NCBI GenBank assembly: GCA_039024895.1
Contig: JBCCPJ010000020.1
Coordinates: forward strand, 1 to 64,000
Direction of reading: 5' to 3'
DNA length: 64,000 nt
From: JAJDOD01 sp039024895
GTDB lineage: Bacteria; Pseudomonadota; Alphaproteobacteria; Rhodobacterales; Rhodobacteraceae
The position numbers and the translations under genes are program-made. The notes beneath the pieces were generated by a model. It was not told where the DNA came from. It did not search any database and saw nothing but the letters and a program-made list of their open reading frames with translations. Numbering within the stretch: the first letter of the stretch is position 1; each line of letters starts with the position of its first letter. Shown piece after piece: positions 8,112 through 17,216 of the stretch.

Positions 8112-8759
8112 TCAAGTGCTGCTGTCTGGGTCGGTCGTGCCATCGCCTGCCGAACCGTCGCCGCTTCCGCCACCGCCGCCCGTGGTGGTAGGCGGCGCTG
8201 CAAAGGCGCGGTTGCCTGGTTCGTTGACGAAGGCCGTGCTGGTCACGATTGCGGTATCACCGTTCAGATCGTCGATCTGCAATCCCAGGCCAATGCCCGT
8301 GGTTGGGAACATTGGTGTGACCGTAGCGCAGACTTGCACCACCATCATCGTGTTGGTGTTGCCGACGTTATAATCGCCCGGGAGATATTGCGGGACGTTT
8401 GAGCGACGGTTGATGCAGCGCGCATCACCGGTAACCGCAGCGATGGCACCAGGCGCGATTTGCACCTCTTCCATGTAGACGTGAACACTATTCGTGCATT
8501 CATAGATCGCGAAGGCATTCTCGCAGATGTTATCCCGCACCGCATCGAAGTCCGGCACGTTGCCGTTGCCGAGGCGAATGTCGCGGGCGGCGATATCAAC
8601 GGCGCGCTCCAGCATGACGGAGCGAACCATGTAGAACCCGGCTTCGAAACCCATGAGGAAGATCGCCATGAAGAGCGGAAAGAGGAACACGAATTCAATC
8701 GTCGCATTGCCATCGTCGCGTTGCCGGAAGCGGCAGACCTTTCGGAGAAAAAAGCTCAT
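8112..8759 (-). CDS. TadE-like pseudopilin
   Basis: A 215-residue protein with the TadE N-terminal segment RDDGNATIEFVFLFPLFMAI at about residues 14-33 (prepilin-type Gly, then TIEF with the conserved Glu) and one TM helix. The periplasmic domain has several Cys residues (ICENAFAIYEC, ARCINRR, VVQVC) that could form disulfides. The C-terminus is a low-complexity Gly/Ser/Thr/Asp tail. It sits between the other two Tad-like genes with gaps of 11 and 17 bases, suggesting one transcript. Confidence 0.8.
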   Translation of the reverse strand: MSFFLRKVCRFRQRDDGNATIEFVFLFPLFMAIFLMGFEAGFYMVRSVMLERAVDIAARDIRLGNGNVPDFDAVRDNICENAFAIYECTNSVHVYMEEVQIAPGAIAAVTGDARCINRRSNVPQYLPGDYNVGNTNTMMVVQVCATVTPMFPTTGIGLGLQIDDLNGDTAIVTSTAFVNEPGNRAFAAPPTTTGGGGGSGDGSAGDGTTDPDSST

Positions 8760-8770
8760 TACGATTTACC

Positions 8771-10603
8771 TCACTGGGTTAGACGAAGCTTCGTGATCTC
8801 GGCTGCAATCGCCTTGAACGCTTCGGTCAACTGTGCGCCTGCGACATTGAAGAACTTGCCCGGCAGGTTGTTGACGCAGTTCTGAAGCGCCGTCACGCCA
8901 CCCGGAGGCGCCTCGAAAGCGACCGAGTATACTTCGACCCCGCCATCGATGGCTTCCTGACAGATCCGGTCGAGATTGGTGTCTGCCGTTGCGTAGCCAC
9001 CGGTATCAATCTCGGCATTCTGGTGCTCAGTACGTGCGGTCGGATCCACGCGGAAGAAGTAGTTGGCCACATTCTGAACGCTGAAGCGTTCATACACCTT
9101 GTGGTAGCTCCACTGTTCCACATCGGTCAGCGCTTCGAACTGGGCTTGTGACAAGTAAGCGTCATCGTTGGTGGTGTTCGGGTTGCGCGGACGGTACCAG
9201 CGCGTGTTCTCACCGTTGTTGGGCATCTCGACGAGGTAGCCGTCGAATTCGTTGCCATTGGTGTCGAACTCGTTTTCCAGCGTTTCTGATGTCCAGACGC
9301 GAGATGGGCCAGACTTGAACTCGTCTTTAAGGTCAAGCTTCGCCGTGTTTGCGCCGTCCGTCATCACCACGATGTACTTGAACACGTTTGCTGTCCCGTA
9401 GTTGACCGGGTGACCGGCAACGGTATCGGGCACGATCCATGCCTCCGACGGTGGAACATAAGTTGTATTGTTAGTGCTAGCGAAGGTTTGGGCGTCGGTT
9501 CTCTTCTGCTTCGAGTCCGACAGCATGCCCTGAACGATTGGCCGGAAGGATGGATCAAGAACACCGGCGGCCCATTTCACACCGTAGTCGATGGCTGTCC
9601 AGCCGCGCGCGGTCAGCGAGTCGATATAGGTGTGCAACTTGCCTTCGTTGTTTTGATAAAGCAGCATCTCGGGATACCCTTCACCGCACCAGTAGGCGTT
9701 ACTTGAAAAGTCACCACCGGGAACGGCGTAACCCCAATTGCCGCGGGCGAATTTGGCGGAACGCTCGAGACCTGCCGCTGCTTCTGCGAGCGGAAGGCTG
9801 TCGAAGTCCAAATCAACAAACCGCGCACATCGGGCGGCAGGGTTACCTGGCCGATAGGAACCAATGGCGCCTGCCTGCGTTGGTGGTGGAGCGATCGACG
9901 TCAGAGGATCATTCCACTGGACATTCGGCGTTGTGCTGTTGGTCAAGCGTTGGGCGAGGTCCTCGCTCATCTGGACTTGCATGTTGTAAGGAATGATCGA
10001 AATCATGACGCGATCGGCGCCGTTCTTTTCGATCACAAACGAGACGAACTCTTTCGCGGCCTCGCGCATGGTTTGCAGCTTCGTACCCCAACCCATCGAG
10101 CCGGATATGTCGAGCACAAGAGCAATCTCGATCAACTGCTGGCCTTCGCGCGCGCTCGTGCCCACGCCGCCTGGCAAACTATCGATGCCGAGCAACGGCA
10201 TAAACGCCGTATCCATGTCGAAACGAACCCGTGCTGCGACCGTGCGCAAGGTCTCTTCATCGCCGCCAGCCGGAACTTCGATGTTGGACGCAACCTCAAC
10301 GATGTCGGAGTCGTAGCCGGCCTTCGTGAAGTACTGCTTCACGAGCGCTTCAACTTCCGCATCCGTATCCGCATCTTGGTTCAGGCTGGTGGCAGCCACC
10401 ACGGCGGTATCGAGAGTGTTTTGAACGGCGACGCGTTCACGCTCATATCTCATCAGGTCCACGGCAAGGCCGCAGATCATGACAATCATCAAAAAGATAA
10501 AAAGACCGAAGACTGTCAGCGATCCGGTTTCGTCTTTCCGAAAACGCGACGGTTCAATTCTACGACGGTCCCCACCCCGCAGAAACTCGCTCGTCATCAG
10601 CAT
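8771..10603 (-). CDS. TadG-like protein with von Willebrand factor A domain
   Basis: A 610-residue protein starting at ATG 10603 behind AGGTGAGG; the longer frame to 10663 lacks such a site. The N-terminal TadE/TadG segment (ETGSLTVFGLFIFLMIVMIC) has one TM helix. A VWA domain starts near residue 158, with the metal site ALVLDISGSMGWG (DxSxS). A further MIDAS-like residue comes from VVMTDGANTAKL near 415. The C-terminal SVAFEAPPGG-containing segment ends the VWA fold. Such proteins are tip or assembly factors of Tad pili or surface adhesins. It is first in the operon. Confidence 0.85.
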   Translation of the reverse strand: MLMTSEFLRGGDRRRIEPSRFRKDETGSLTVFGLFIFLMIVMICGLAVDLMRYERERVAVQNTLDTAVVAATSLNQDADTDAEVEALVKQYFTKAGYDSDIVEVASNIEVPAGGDEETLRTVAARVRFDMDTAFMPLLGIDSLPGGVGTSAREGQQLIEIALVLDISGSMGWGTKLQTMREAAKEFVSFVIEKNGADRVMISIIPYNMQVQMSEDLAQRLTNSTTPNVQWNDPLTSIAPPPTQAGAIGSYRPGNPAARCARFVDLDFDSLPLAEAAAGLERSAKFARGNWGYAVPGGDFSSNAYWCGEGYPEMLLYQNNEGKLHTYIDSLTARGWTAIDYGVKWAAGVLDPSFRPIVQGMLSDSKQKRTDAQTFASTNNTTYVPPSEAWIVPDTVAGHPVNYGTANVFKYIVVMTDGANTAKLDLKDEFKSGPSRVWTSETLENEFDTNGNEFDGYLVEMPNNGENTRWYRPRNPNTTNDDAYLSQAQFEALTDVEQWSYHKVYERFSVQNVANYFFRVDPTARTEHQNAEIDTGGYATADTNLDRICQEAIDGGVEVYSVAFEAPPGGVTALQNCVNNLPGKFFNVAGAQLTEAFKAIAAEITKLRLTQ

Positions 10604-10838
10604 ATTGGCAGCCTCACCTAAATTACCCTGAGGTTCGAGTCGCGCTCGAACACACACATCCACTCCTCATTTTTGGCGTCACAATGTGTCAAAACTTAGA
10701 CCACAGGGCAGTTTTATGATCGAATTCAAAGAGTTGGTGGAAATAGTGTGGCGCTGGTATCAGAATTGGACAAATTTCGAGGACAATTCAGGCACATGTC
10801 GATTTCCGTCGCGCCTTTAGCGTATCGTTAGAATTGTC

Positions 10839-10866
10839 TGTCAGTGACATATTTACGTGTCTGACA
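10839..10866. promoter_or_regulatory. Tandem palindromes upstream of gdhA (candidate operator)
   Basis: Two short palindromes with the same arms lie in the divergent region before glutamate dehydrogenase: TGTCAGTGACA (10839-10849) and TGTCTGACA (10858-10866). The second ends two bases before the GGAGGAG ribosome site. Their half sites (TGTC/GACA) and tandem layout suggest a regulator binding there, but I cannot name one. Confidence 0.35.
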
Positions 10867-10881
10867 TGGAGGAGATGGCGA

Positions 10882-12315
10882 ATGGATGGCCAAAGTTTGA
10901 AAGAACCAAGTTTTCGCGAGAGCGTCGATCTCATGTTCAACCGCGCAGTTCGGTTGCTCGAGCTGCCGCCGGGTCTTGAAGACAAGATCCGGGTCTGTAA
11001 CTCAACATATACAGTGCGATTTGGGGTAAAACTGCGGGGCGAAATCCAGACTTTTACCGGGTATCGGTCAGTGCATTCCGAGCATATGGAGCCGGTTAAA
11101 GGCGGTATTCGCTACTCCCTCGGTGTCAATCAAGACGAGGTTGAGGCACTCGCCGCATTGATGACCTACAAATGTGCCCTTGTTGAAACGCCGTTTGGGG
11201 GCTCGAAAGGCGGGCTTTGTATCGATCCTCGGGAATATGACGAAGACGAACTCGAACGGATCACGCGGCGCTTTGCCTATGAACTCGCCAAGCGCGACTT
11301 GATTGATCCGGCGCAGAATGTGCCTGCCCCGGACATGGGCACTGGCGAACGTGAAATGGCCTGGATCGCGGATCAATATGCGCGAATGAACACGACAGAT
11401 ATCAACGCCAAGGCCTGCGTGACCGGGAAGCCGCCCCATGCCGGTGGTATCCAAGGCAGGGTCGAAGCAACGGGACGAGGCGTGCAATATGCACTCCAGG
11501 AGTTTTTCCGTCACCCGGACGCGGTCGCCATGGCGCAATTGAATGGCACGCTCGACGGTAAACGCGTTATTGTTCAAGGGCTTGGAAATGTGGGATATCA
11601 CGCCGCCAAGTTCCTCAGCGAAGAAGACGGCTGCAAGGTGATCGGCATTATCGAGCGCGATGGCGCGCTGGTGGACGAGAGCGGGCTCGATGTGGAAGCG
11701 GTGTCTCAGTGGATCCGGACCCATGGCGGCGTGAAAAACTACAGCACGCAATATGTCGAAGATGGTGCCGCAGTCCTCGAAGATGCGTGCGATATTCTTA
11801 TCCCCGCCGCGCTGGAGGGGGTCATCAACCTCACAAACGCCAAACGGATCCAAGCGCCCTTGATTATCGAAGCGGCCAACGGGCCGGTTACCGCGGGCGC
11901 AGATGAAATCCTGCGCGCCAAAGGCACTGTGATCATTCCGGATATGTACGCCAATGCGGGCGGTGTTACGGTTTCGTACTTTGAGTGGGTGAAGAACCTC
12001 AGCCATATTCGGTTCGGGCGAATGCAGCGCCGACAAGAAGAGTCGCGTCACCAGTTGATTGTCGATGAACTGGAGCGGATTTCCAGTGACAGCTCAATCA
12101 ACTGGACACTGTCTCCGGACTTCAAACAGAAATATCTACGTGGGGCCGGGGAGCTTGAACTGGTTCGTTCGGGTCTCGACGATACGATGCGCGGTGCCTA
12201 TCAGGCCATGCACGACGTATGGCGGTCGCGCGACGATGTGACAGACCTGCGCACCGCCGCCTATATCGTGGCCATCACGCGCGTTGCCTCAAGTTATCGG
12301 GCGAAAGGCCTCTAG
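10882..12315 (+). CDS. gdhA: Glutamate dehydrogenase (Glu/Leu/Phe/Val family)
   Basis: A 477-residue enzyme interconverting glutamate and 2-oxoglutarate plus ammonium with NAD(P). The substrate site is at about residues 67-105: KGGIRYS, then ALMTYKCALVETPFGGSKGG with the catalytic lysines. The dinucleotide motif GLGNVGYHAAKF is at about 233-244. It is longer than the hexameric 420-residue type, with C-terminal helices ending in AYIVAITRVASSYRAKGL. The ATG at 10882 follows GGAGGAG; the ATG at 10834 lies upstream of that site. The gene is monocistronic: a terminator-like hairpin follows. Confidence 0.93.
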   Translation: MDGQSLKEPSFRESVDLMFNRAVRLLELPPGLEDKIRVCNSTYTVRFGVKLRGEIQTFTGYRSVHSEHMEPVKGGIRYSLGVNQDEVEALAALMTYKCALVETPFGGSKGGLCIDPREYDEDELERITRRFAYELAKRDLIDPAQNVPAPDMGTGEREMAWIADQYARMNTTDINAKACVTGKPPHAGGIQGRVEATGRGVQYALQEFFRHPDAVAMAQLNGTLDGKRVIVQGLGNVGYHAAKFLSEEDGCKVIGIIERDGALVDESGLDVEAVSQWIRTHGGVKNYSTQYVEDGAAVLEDACDILIPAALEGVINLTNAKRIQAPLIIEAANGPVTAGADEILRAKGTVIIPDMYANAGGVTVSYFEWVKNLSHIRFGRMQRRQEESRHQLIVDELERISSDSSINWTLSPDFKQKYLRGAGELELVRSGLDDTMRGAYQAMHDVWRSRDDVTDLRTAAYIVAITRVASSYRAKGL

Positions 12316-12370
12316 CGAGTAAACGGCCAAGAGCGCTAACACGTTCATTTCAGTGACAAAAATGAAATAT

Positions 12371-12395
12371 ACCCGGGGTAATGTCCCCGGGTTAT
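12371..12395 (+). terminator. Probable terminator after gdhA
   Basis: An 8-bp perfect stem ACCCGGGG/CCCCGGGT with a six-base loop, about 55 bases after the gdhA stop, followed by a weak TTAT run. The rest of 12396-12666 holds no gene that I can support; it must contain the sox operon promoter, but I see no clear -35/-10 pair or riboswitch there. Confidence 0.55.
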
Positions 12396-12666
12396 CTTGG
12401 AATTTTTCCGACCCTTTCGTTTCAGGGCTACAACCAGACGGTGCCTTGCGAAGGGTAAGGGCAACAATGCGGCGACGTTCCCGCCGTTCGGGTCAAATAC
12501 TCTCGACCGGGCTTGCCTCGCGACAGAGGGCAACTTTCCGGCGGGCGAAACCCGTCGCTCGATCCATGGTTTCCCCAATAAATCTGGAGCAGGATGCGTC
12601 ACTTTTCGTCGTTTCCTGTCGTAAAGTGGCATTGCGGATTAGGTCCATGGCTGCAACTCTCCGCCC

Positions 12667-13920
12667 ATGCGATATTCCGGGTTCAGAGTTCTGTGGGAAG
12701 GCCTACGTGGTCAATCGGGGTGGACGCCCGTTTGGCGAGACCCGGAACCGAAATCCGAATACGACGTGCTCATCATTGGCGGAGGCGGGCACGGTCTCTC
12801 GACCGCCTTTTACCTTGCAAAGAACCACGGCATCACCAATGTTGCCGTGCTCGAGAAAGGGTATCTCGGTGGCGGCAACGTTGGACGCAACACAACGATT
12901 GTCCGCGCCAACTATTTTTTGCCTGGCAACTCAGAATTTTACAGCCATTCCCTGAAGTTATGGGAGGGGCTGGAGGCCGACTTGAATTACAACACCATGC
13001 ATTCGCAGCGGGGGCTGATAAATCTCTTCCATTCCGATGGCCAAAGGGATGCGTTTGCCCGCCGGGGAAATGCCATGATCAACCAGGGCGATGATGCGAT
13101 CCTGCTGGATCGCGATGGGGTCCGGAACTACCTGCCGTATCTCGACTTCGACAATCCAAGGTTTCCGGTCTATGGCGGGCTTTATCATCCGCGCGGTGGT
13201 ACGGCGCGCCACGATGCGGTTGCATGGGGTTATGCGCGGGGCGCGGACATGCGTGGTGTCGATCTGATCCAGAAATGTGAAGTGACGGGCATCGATATCG
13301 AAGGGGGGCATGTCACTGGTGTGCAAACGACGCGCGGCGCGATAAAAGCCAAGAAAGTGGCCATCATCGTCGCTGGCCGGTCAAGCCAGGTGGGTGCCAT
13401 GGCCGGGCTGCGACTGCCTATTGAGAGCCACGTTCTGCAAGCTTTTGTCACCGAAGGACTGAAGCCCTGTATCGACCATGTGGTGAGTTTCGGCATGGGT
13501 CATTTTTATATCAGCCAATCCGACAAAGGCGGCTTGGTGTTTGGCGGCGATATCGATTTCTACGCCTCCTATGCGCAGCGCGGCAATTTGCCGATGAAGG
13601 AACATGTCATGGAAGCCGGCATGGCGCTGATGCCGATGATCGGGCAAGCGCGCGTCTTGCGATCATGGGGTGGCATCATGGATATGTCTCCCGATGGGTC
13701 GCCGGTCATTGATCGCACGCCTATTGATGGTCTCTATCTGAACTGCGGGTGGTGCTATGGCGGCTTTAAGGCGGTGCCCGGATCAGGGTTTGCCATGGCG
13801 CATCTGATCGCGACCGGGAACTCCCATGGGACAGCGGCGGGCTTCCGGCTTGATCGCTTCAAAACTGGCACAGGTCTGATGGATGAGGAGGGGACGGGTG
13901 CCCAGCATAATCTCCATTGA
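12667..13920 (+). CDS. soxB: Sarcosine oxidase, beta subunit
   Basis: A 417-residue subunit of heterotetrameric sarcosine oxidase, which demethylates sarcosine to glycine using oxygen and tetrahydrofolate. The FAD-binding motif DVLIIGGGGHGLSTAFYL is at about residues 33-50. The conserved GGNVGRNTTIVRANYF follows near 76. GGTARHDAVAWGYA near 177-190 is the region where this family holds its covalent FMN on a histidine. WGGIMDMSPDGSPVID near 338 is the C-terminal signature. It is the first gene of soxBDAG, as usual for the family. Confidence 0.97.
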   Translation: MRYSGFRVLWEGLRGQSGWTPVWRDPEPKSEYDVLIIGGGGHGLSTAFYLAKNHGITNVAVLEKGYLGGGNVGRNTTIVRANYFLPGNSEFYSHSLKLWEGLEADLNYNTMHSQRGLINLFHSDGQRDAFARRGNAMINQGDDAILLDRDGVRNYLPYLDFDNPRFPVYGGLYHPRGGTARHDAVAWGYARGADMRGVDLIQKCEVTGIDIEGGHVTGVQTTRGAIKAKKVAIIVAGRSSQVGAMAGLRLPIESHVLQAFVTEGLKPCIDHVVSFGMGHFYISQSDKGGLVFGGDIDFYASYAQRGNLPMKEHVMEAGMALMPMIGQARVLRSWGGIMDMSPDGSPVIDRTPIDGLYLNCGWCYGGFKAVPGSGFAMAHLIATGNSHGTAAGFRLDRFKTGTGLMDEEGTGAQHNLH

Positions 13921-13954
13921 GCCGCGCGTTGCGCCGCCTATCGGCGTCGCTCCG

Positions 13955-14010
13955 CCGGGGGAGGTTTTACCTCCCCCGGACCCCCTCCAAGGTATTTTTG
14001 ACCAGATGAA
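13955..14010 (+). repeat. Dispersed GC-rich intergenic repeat, copy A
   Basis: A 10-bp perfect hairpin, CCGGGGGAGG with CCTCCCCCGG (13955-13979), is followed by GGACCCCCTCCAAGG and the core TATTTTTGACCAGATGAA. The same layout recurs at 30242, 50928 and 57470. This copy lies between soxB and soxD in the sense orientation. It could act as an attenuator or mRNA-stabilising element, since soxB is followed by three more subunit genes. Confidence 0.75.
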
Positions 14011-14025
14011 CACACAGGCGGTCCC

Positions 14026-14286
14026 ATGCGTCTGAGATGTCCCCATTGCGGTGAAAGAGACCTGCGCGAGTTCACCTACAAAGGGGACGCCGTTGCACTT
14101 TCGCGACCAGTGGAGGGGGGTGATGCGCAAGATTGGGACGATTACTTGCACAATCGCGACAATCCGGCCGGGCTCACCCGTGAGTTGTGGTACCACAATC
14201 CTTGCGGGACGTGGTTTGTTGTCGAGCGAGATACCGTAACGCACCTGATCAAGCGCACGCTGACCCTTGCGGAGGCACGCGTATGA
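14026..14286 (+). CDS. soxD: Sarcosine oxidase, delta subunit
   Basis: An 86-residue small subunit. The zinc ligands are visible as CPHCGERD at residues 5-12 and as HNPCGTW at about 59-65, matching the Cys/His set of the family. It stabilises the alpha-beta interface of the sarcosine oxidase tetramer. Its TGA overlaps the soxA ATG by four bases (ATGA at 14283), which implies coupled translation. Confidence 0.95.
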   Translation: MRLRCPHCGERDLREFTYKGDAVALSRPVEGGDAQDWDDYLHNRDNPAGLTRELWYHNPCGTWFVVERDTVTHLIKRTLTLAEARV

Positions 14287-17216
14287 GGATCGACGGCAAA
14301 GGGTTGATCGACCGCGATGTGGCGGTGCGCTTTACTTTTGACGGCAAAAGTATCGACGGATTTCAAGGAGATACGGTCGCTTCGGCGCTGTTGGCCCAGG
14401 GGGTGCGGCTCATGGGGCGCTCTTTCAAGTACCATCGGCCGCGCGGTGCGGTGACAGCAGGTTCCGATGAGCCCAATGCATTGATTTCCGTTGGTCCAGG
14501 CATCGACATCGCGCCCAACACGCGGGCAACGATGCAGGAAATCTACCCAGGTCTGATTGCCCGCAGCCAGAACCGATGGCCGTCGCTCAGGCGCGATGCC
14601 TTAGCCATCAATGACGTCTTGTCCCCGTTTCTGGCAGCTGGGTTTTATTACAAGACCTTCATGTGGCCGCGGGCATTTTGGGAAGCGCTCTATGAGCCGA
14701 TTATTCGCCGCGCCGCCGGGTTAGGCGCTTTGTCTGGCGCGCCGGACCCGGATCGATCAGAAAAGGCCTATGCCCATTGCGACCTCTTGGTCATCGGGGC
14801 GGGCCCCGCCGGTCTGATGGCGGCGCACCGTGCGGCATCGGCGGGGGCGGATGTGATCCTCGTCACCGAAGACACGATGCTTGGCGGGCGACTTCTGTCC
14901 GAGACCGAAGAGATCGGCGGTGAGCCCGCTGCTGGATGGACCGCGAAGATCGGCGCAAAATTGGCGGCACTGCCTAACTTGCGCATTCTCACGCGAACTA
15001 CAGTGACCGGCGCCTATGACAACGGCACTTATTGCGCTCTGGAACGGGTTGCGCTTCACGTTGCGCCAAGTCGGGACGCACCGCCCACTTGCTTCTGGCG
15101 CATTGTGGCAAAGCGCGCCGTGCTTGCCGCCGGCGCTTTGGAGAGGTCTGTCGCTTTTCCCATGAACGACCGGCCGGGCATAATGTCCGCAGCGGCGGTC
15201 CGCACCTACCTCAATCGCTACGGCGTCAGCCCTGGACGAAAAGTCGCGATCTATGCCAACAATGGCGATGCCCATCGCACCGCGTCGGATCTGGCGGCGT
15301 CGGGCGTCAAGGTTACCGCTGTCATCGACACCCGCGCCGACGCAACAACACAAGGCGACTGGCCGTTTTACCCCGGTGCTGATGTGATCGGCACGCGCGG
15401 ACGGCTCGGGCTTGAGGGCATCACCATTCGGAAACCCGGGGGAGCGACACTCCAGATCGACGCGGATATTCTGGCTGTATCGGGCGGTTGGAACCCGGCG
15501 GTGCATTTGACGTGCCACATGAACGGGCGCCCGGTATGGCGTGACGATATCGCCGCATTCGTGCCAGAAGAGGACGCTGTGCCCGGGCTCGCTGCTTGTG
15601 GTGCGGCAAACGGCGTCTTCACGACGGCGGGCTGCCTCGTCGATGGTGCGCGCGCGGCAGAAGAAGCACTGAAAGAACTTGGGTACCAGCCCCAAAAGGG
15701 CGACATGCCAAAGGCAGACGACGCGCCGTACCAGATTGAACCCAAATGGGCGGTCGACGCGCCAGGTCGCGCCTGGCTCGATTTGCAGAACGACGTTACC
15801 ACCAAAGACATCGGTCTGGCGGTCAAGGAGAACTTCCGGTCTGTCGAGCATATGAAACGCTACACGACCCAAGGCATGGCCACCGATCAGGGCAAAGGGT
15901 CGAATGTGACCGCGCTCGCACTTCTGGCGGATGCGACCGGACGCACCATCGCGGAAACGGGTACCACGACCTTCCGACCGCCTTACACGCCGGTTCCGAT
16001 CTCCGCCATGGGGGCCGGGCATGGTGGCAAGGGTTTTGCACCGGAGCGGTTTACGACCAGCCATGCGGCATCCGTCTCGCGCGGCGCGCCAATGATGGAG
16101 GCGGGGCTCTGGTACCGTCCGTCCTATTTTCCAAATCCGGGCGAAGACACCTGGCTTGAGGCGTGCAATCGCGAAGTTACAATGCTGCGCAACACGGTCG
16201 GCGTGTCGGATGTGTCGACACTCGGCAAGATCGATATCCAAGGGCCCGATGCCGGTGAATTCCTCGATTTCGTTTACATCAACATGTTCTCCACATTGAA
16301 GGAAGGACGCGTCCGCTACGGCCTGATGTTGCGCGAAGATGGGCATGTCATGGATGACGGCACCACCGCGCGGCTTGGCCCAGATCACTATCTCATGACC
16401 ACAACCACCGCTGCCGCAGGCCCGGTGATGGCGCATCTGGAGTTTGTGGCCCAGGGCCTTTGCCCTGACCTGAATGTGCGGCTTACCTCAGCGACCGAAC
16501 ACTGGGCGCAGTTTGCTGTTGCCGGTCCAAAGTCGCGCGCCTTGCTCAATAGCGTGATTGACGAAGACCTGACCGACGTGGCGGTCCCGTTCATGTCCTG
16601 TTGGCACGTGACGGTCTCCGGTGTCCCCGCCCGCCTTTTCCGGATCTCTTTTTCGGGTGAGCGGGGCTATGAAATCGCTGTGCCCGCGCGCTATGGCGCC
16701 TCTCTTTATCGTCTTTTGGTGGCGCAGGCGGAAAGTTACGGCGGCGGTCCCTATGGGATGGAAGCGCTCAACGTGTTGCGGATCGAAAAGGGCTTCCTCA
16801 CCCATGCGGAAATCCATGGGCGCGTGACCGCCTTTGACGTGGGTATGCAGGGGATGATGTCGCAAAAGAAGGACTTTATCGGGAAGTCCGCATCGCAACG
16901 CCCCGGTCTAATGGACCCGGGTCGGGAGCGTCTTATGGGGCTGCAACCGCTTGATCCTAGCGATGCACTGACAGCGGGTGGCTTTCTATTCAATAAGGGT
17001 GCGGACCCGGTGCGAGAGAATGCGCAGGGCTATGTGACCTCGGTCGCCTGGTCTCCGACGCTTGAGACCCATTTGGCGCTCGGTTTTCTCAAACAGGGGC
17101 CTGAGCGGGTGGAGGAGGAATTGCGCTTCGTGGATCACCTGCGCGAAACGGATATTCCTGTGCGCGTCACCAACCCCGTAGCCTTCGATGCAGAGGGGGG
17201 GCGGATGCGTGGTTAA
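14283..17216 (+). CDS. soxA: Sarcosine oxidase, alpha subunit
   Basis: A 977-residue subunit. The N-terminal ferredoxin-like fold covers about residues 1-100 (FDGKSIDGFQGDTVASALLAQG). An NAD-binding domain starts at about 163 (CDLLVIGAGPAGLMAAHRAA). The C-terminal half (about 585-960) is a GcvT-type folate-binding domain with RVRYGLMLREDGHVMDDGTT and FSGERGYEIAVP. It accepts the formaldehyde unit channelled from soxB onto tetrahydrofolate. The ATG at 14283 is preferred because it overlaps the soxD stop and starts MRIDGKGLIDR, as in the family. The length is normal. Confidence 0.97.
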   Translation: MRIDGKGLIDRDVAVRFTFDGKSIDGFQGDTVASALLAQGVRLMGRSFKYHRPRGAVTAGSDEPNALISVGPGIDIAPNTRATMQEIYPGLIARSQNRWPSLRRDALAINDVLSPFLAAGFYYKTFMWPRAFWEALYEPIIRRAAGLGALSGAPDPDRSEKAYAHCDLLVIGAGPAGLMAAHRAASAGADVILVTEDTMLGGRLLSETEEIGGEPAAGWTAKIGAKLAALPNLRILTRTTVTGAYDNGTYCALERVALHVAPSRDAPPTCFWRIVAKRAVLAAGALERSVAFPMNDRPGIMSAAAVRTYLNRYGVSPGRKVAIYANNGDAHRTASDLAASGVKVTAVIDTRADATTQGDWPFYPGADVIGTRGRLGLEGITIRKPGGATLQIDADILAVSGGWNPAVHLTCHMNGRPVWRDDIAAFVPEEDAVPGLAACGAANGVFTTAGCLVDGARAAEEALKELGYQPQKGDMPKADDAPYQIEPKWAVDAPGRAWLDLQNDVTTKDIGLAVKENFRSVEHMKRYTTQGMATDQGKGSNVTALALLADATGRTIAETGTTTFRPPYTPVPISAMGAGHGGKGFAPERFTTSHAASVSRGAPMMEAGLWYRPSYFPNPGEDTWLEACNREVTMLRNTVGVSDVSTLGKIDIQGPDAGEFLDFVYINMFSTLKEGRVRYGLMLREDGHVMDDGTTARLGPDHYLMTTTTAAAGPVMAHLEFVAQGLCPDLNVRLTSATEHWAQFAVAGPKSRALLNSVIDEDLTDVAVPFMSCWHVTVSGVPARLFRISFSGERGYEIAVPARYGASLYRLLVAQAESYGGGPYGMEALNVLRIEKGFLTHAEIHGRVTAFDVGMQGMMSQKKDFIGKSASQRPGLMDPGRERLMGLQPLDPSDALTAGGFLFNKGADPVRENAQGYVTSVAWSPTLETHLALGFLKQGPERVEEELRFVDHLRETDIPVRVTNPVAFDAEGGRMRG

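Noticed and set aside
11068..12051. A 327-residue minus-strand frame inside gdhA
   Set aside because: Shadow of glutamate dehydrogenase; no domain.
12345..12632. A 95-residue minus-strand frame in the gap before soxB
   Set aside because: It reads through the terminator hairpin, has no ribosome site and an Arg/Lys-rich random composition.
14757..16436. A 559-residue minus-strand reading frame inside soxA
   Set aside because: It is antisense to the well-supported soxA, has no recognisable domain and its Arg/His-rich composition is typical of a shadow frame in high-GC DNA.
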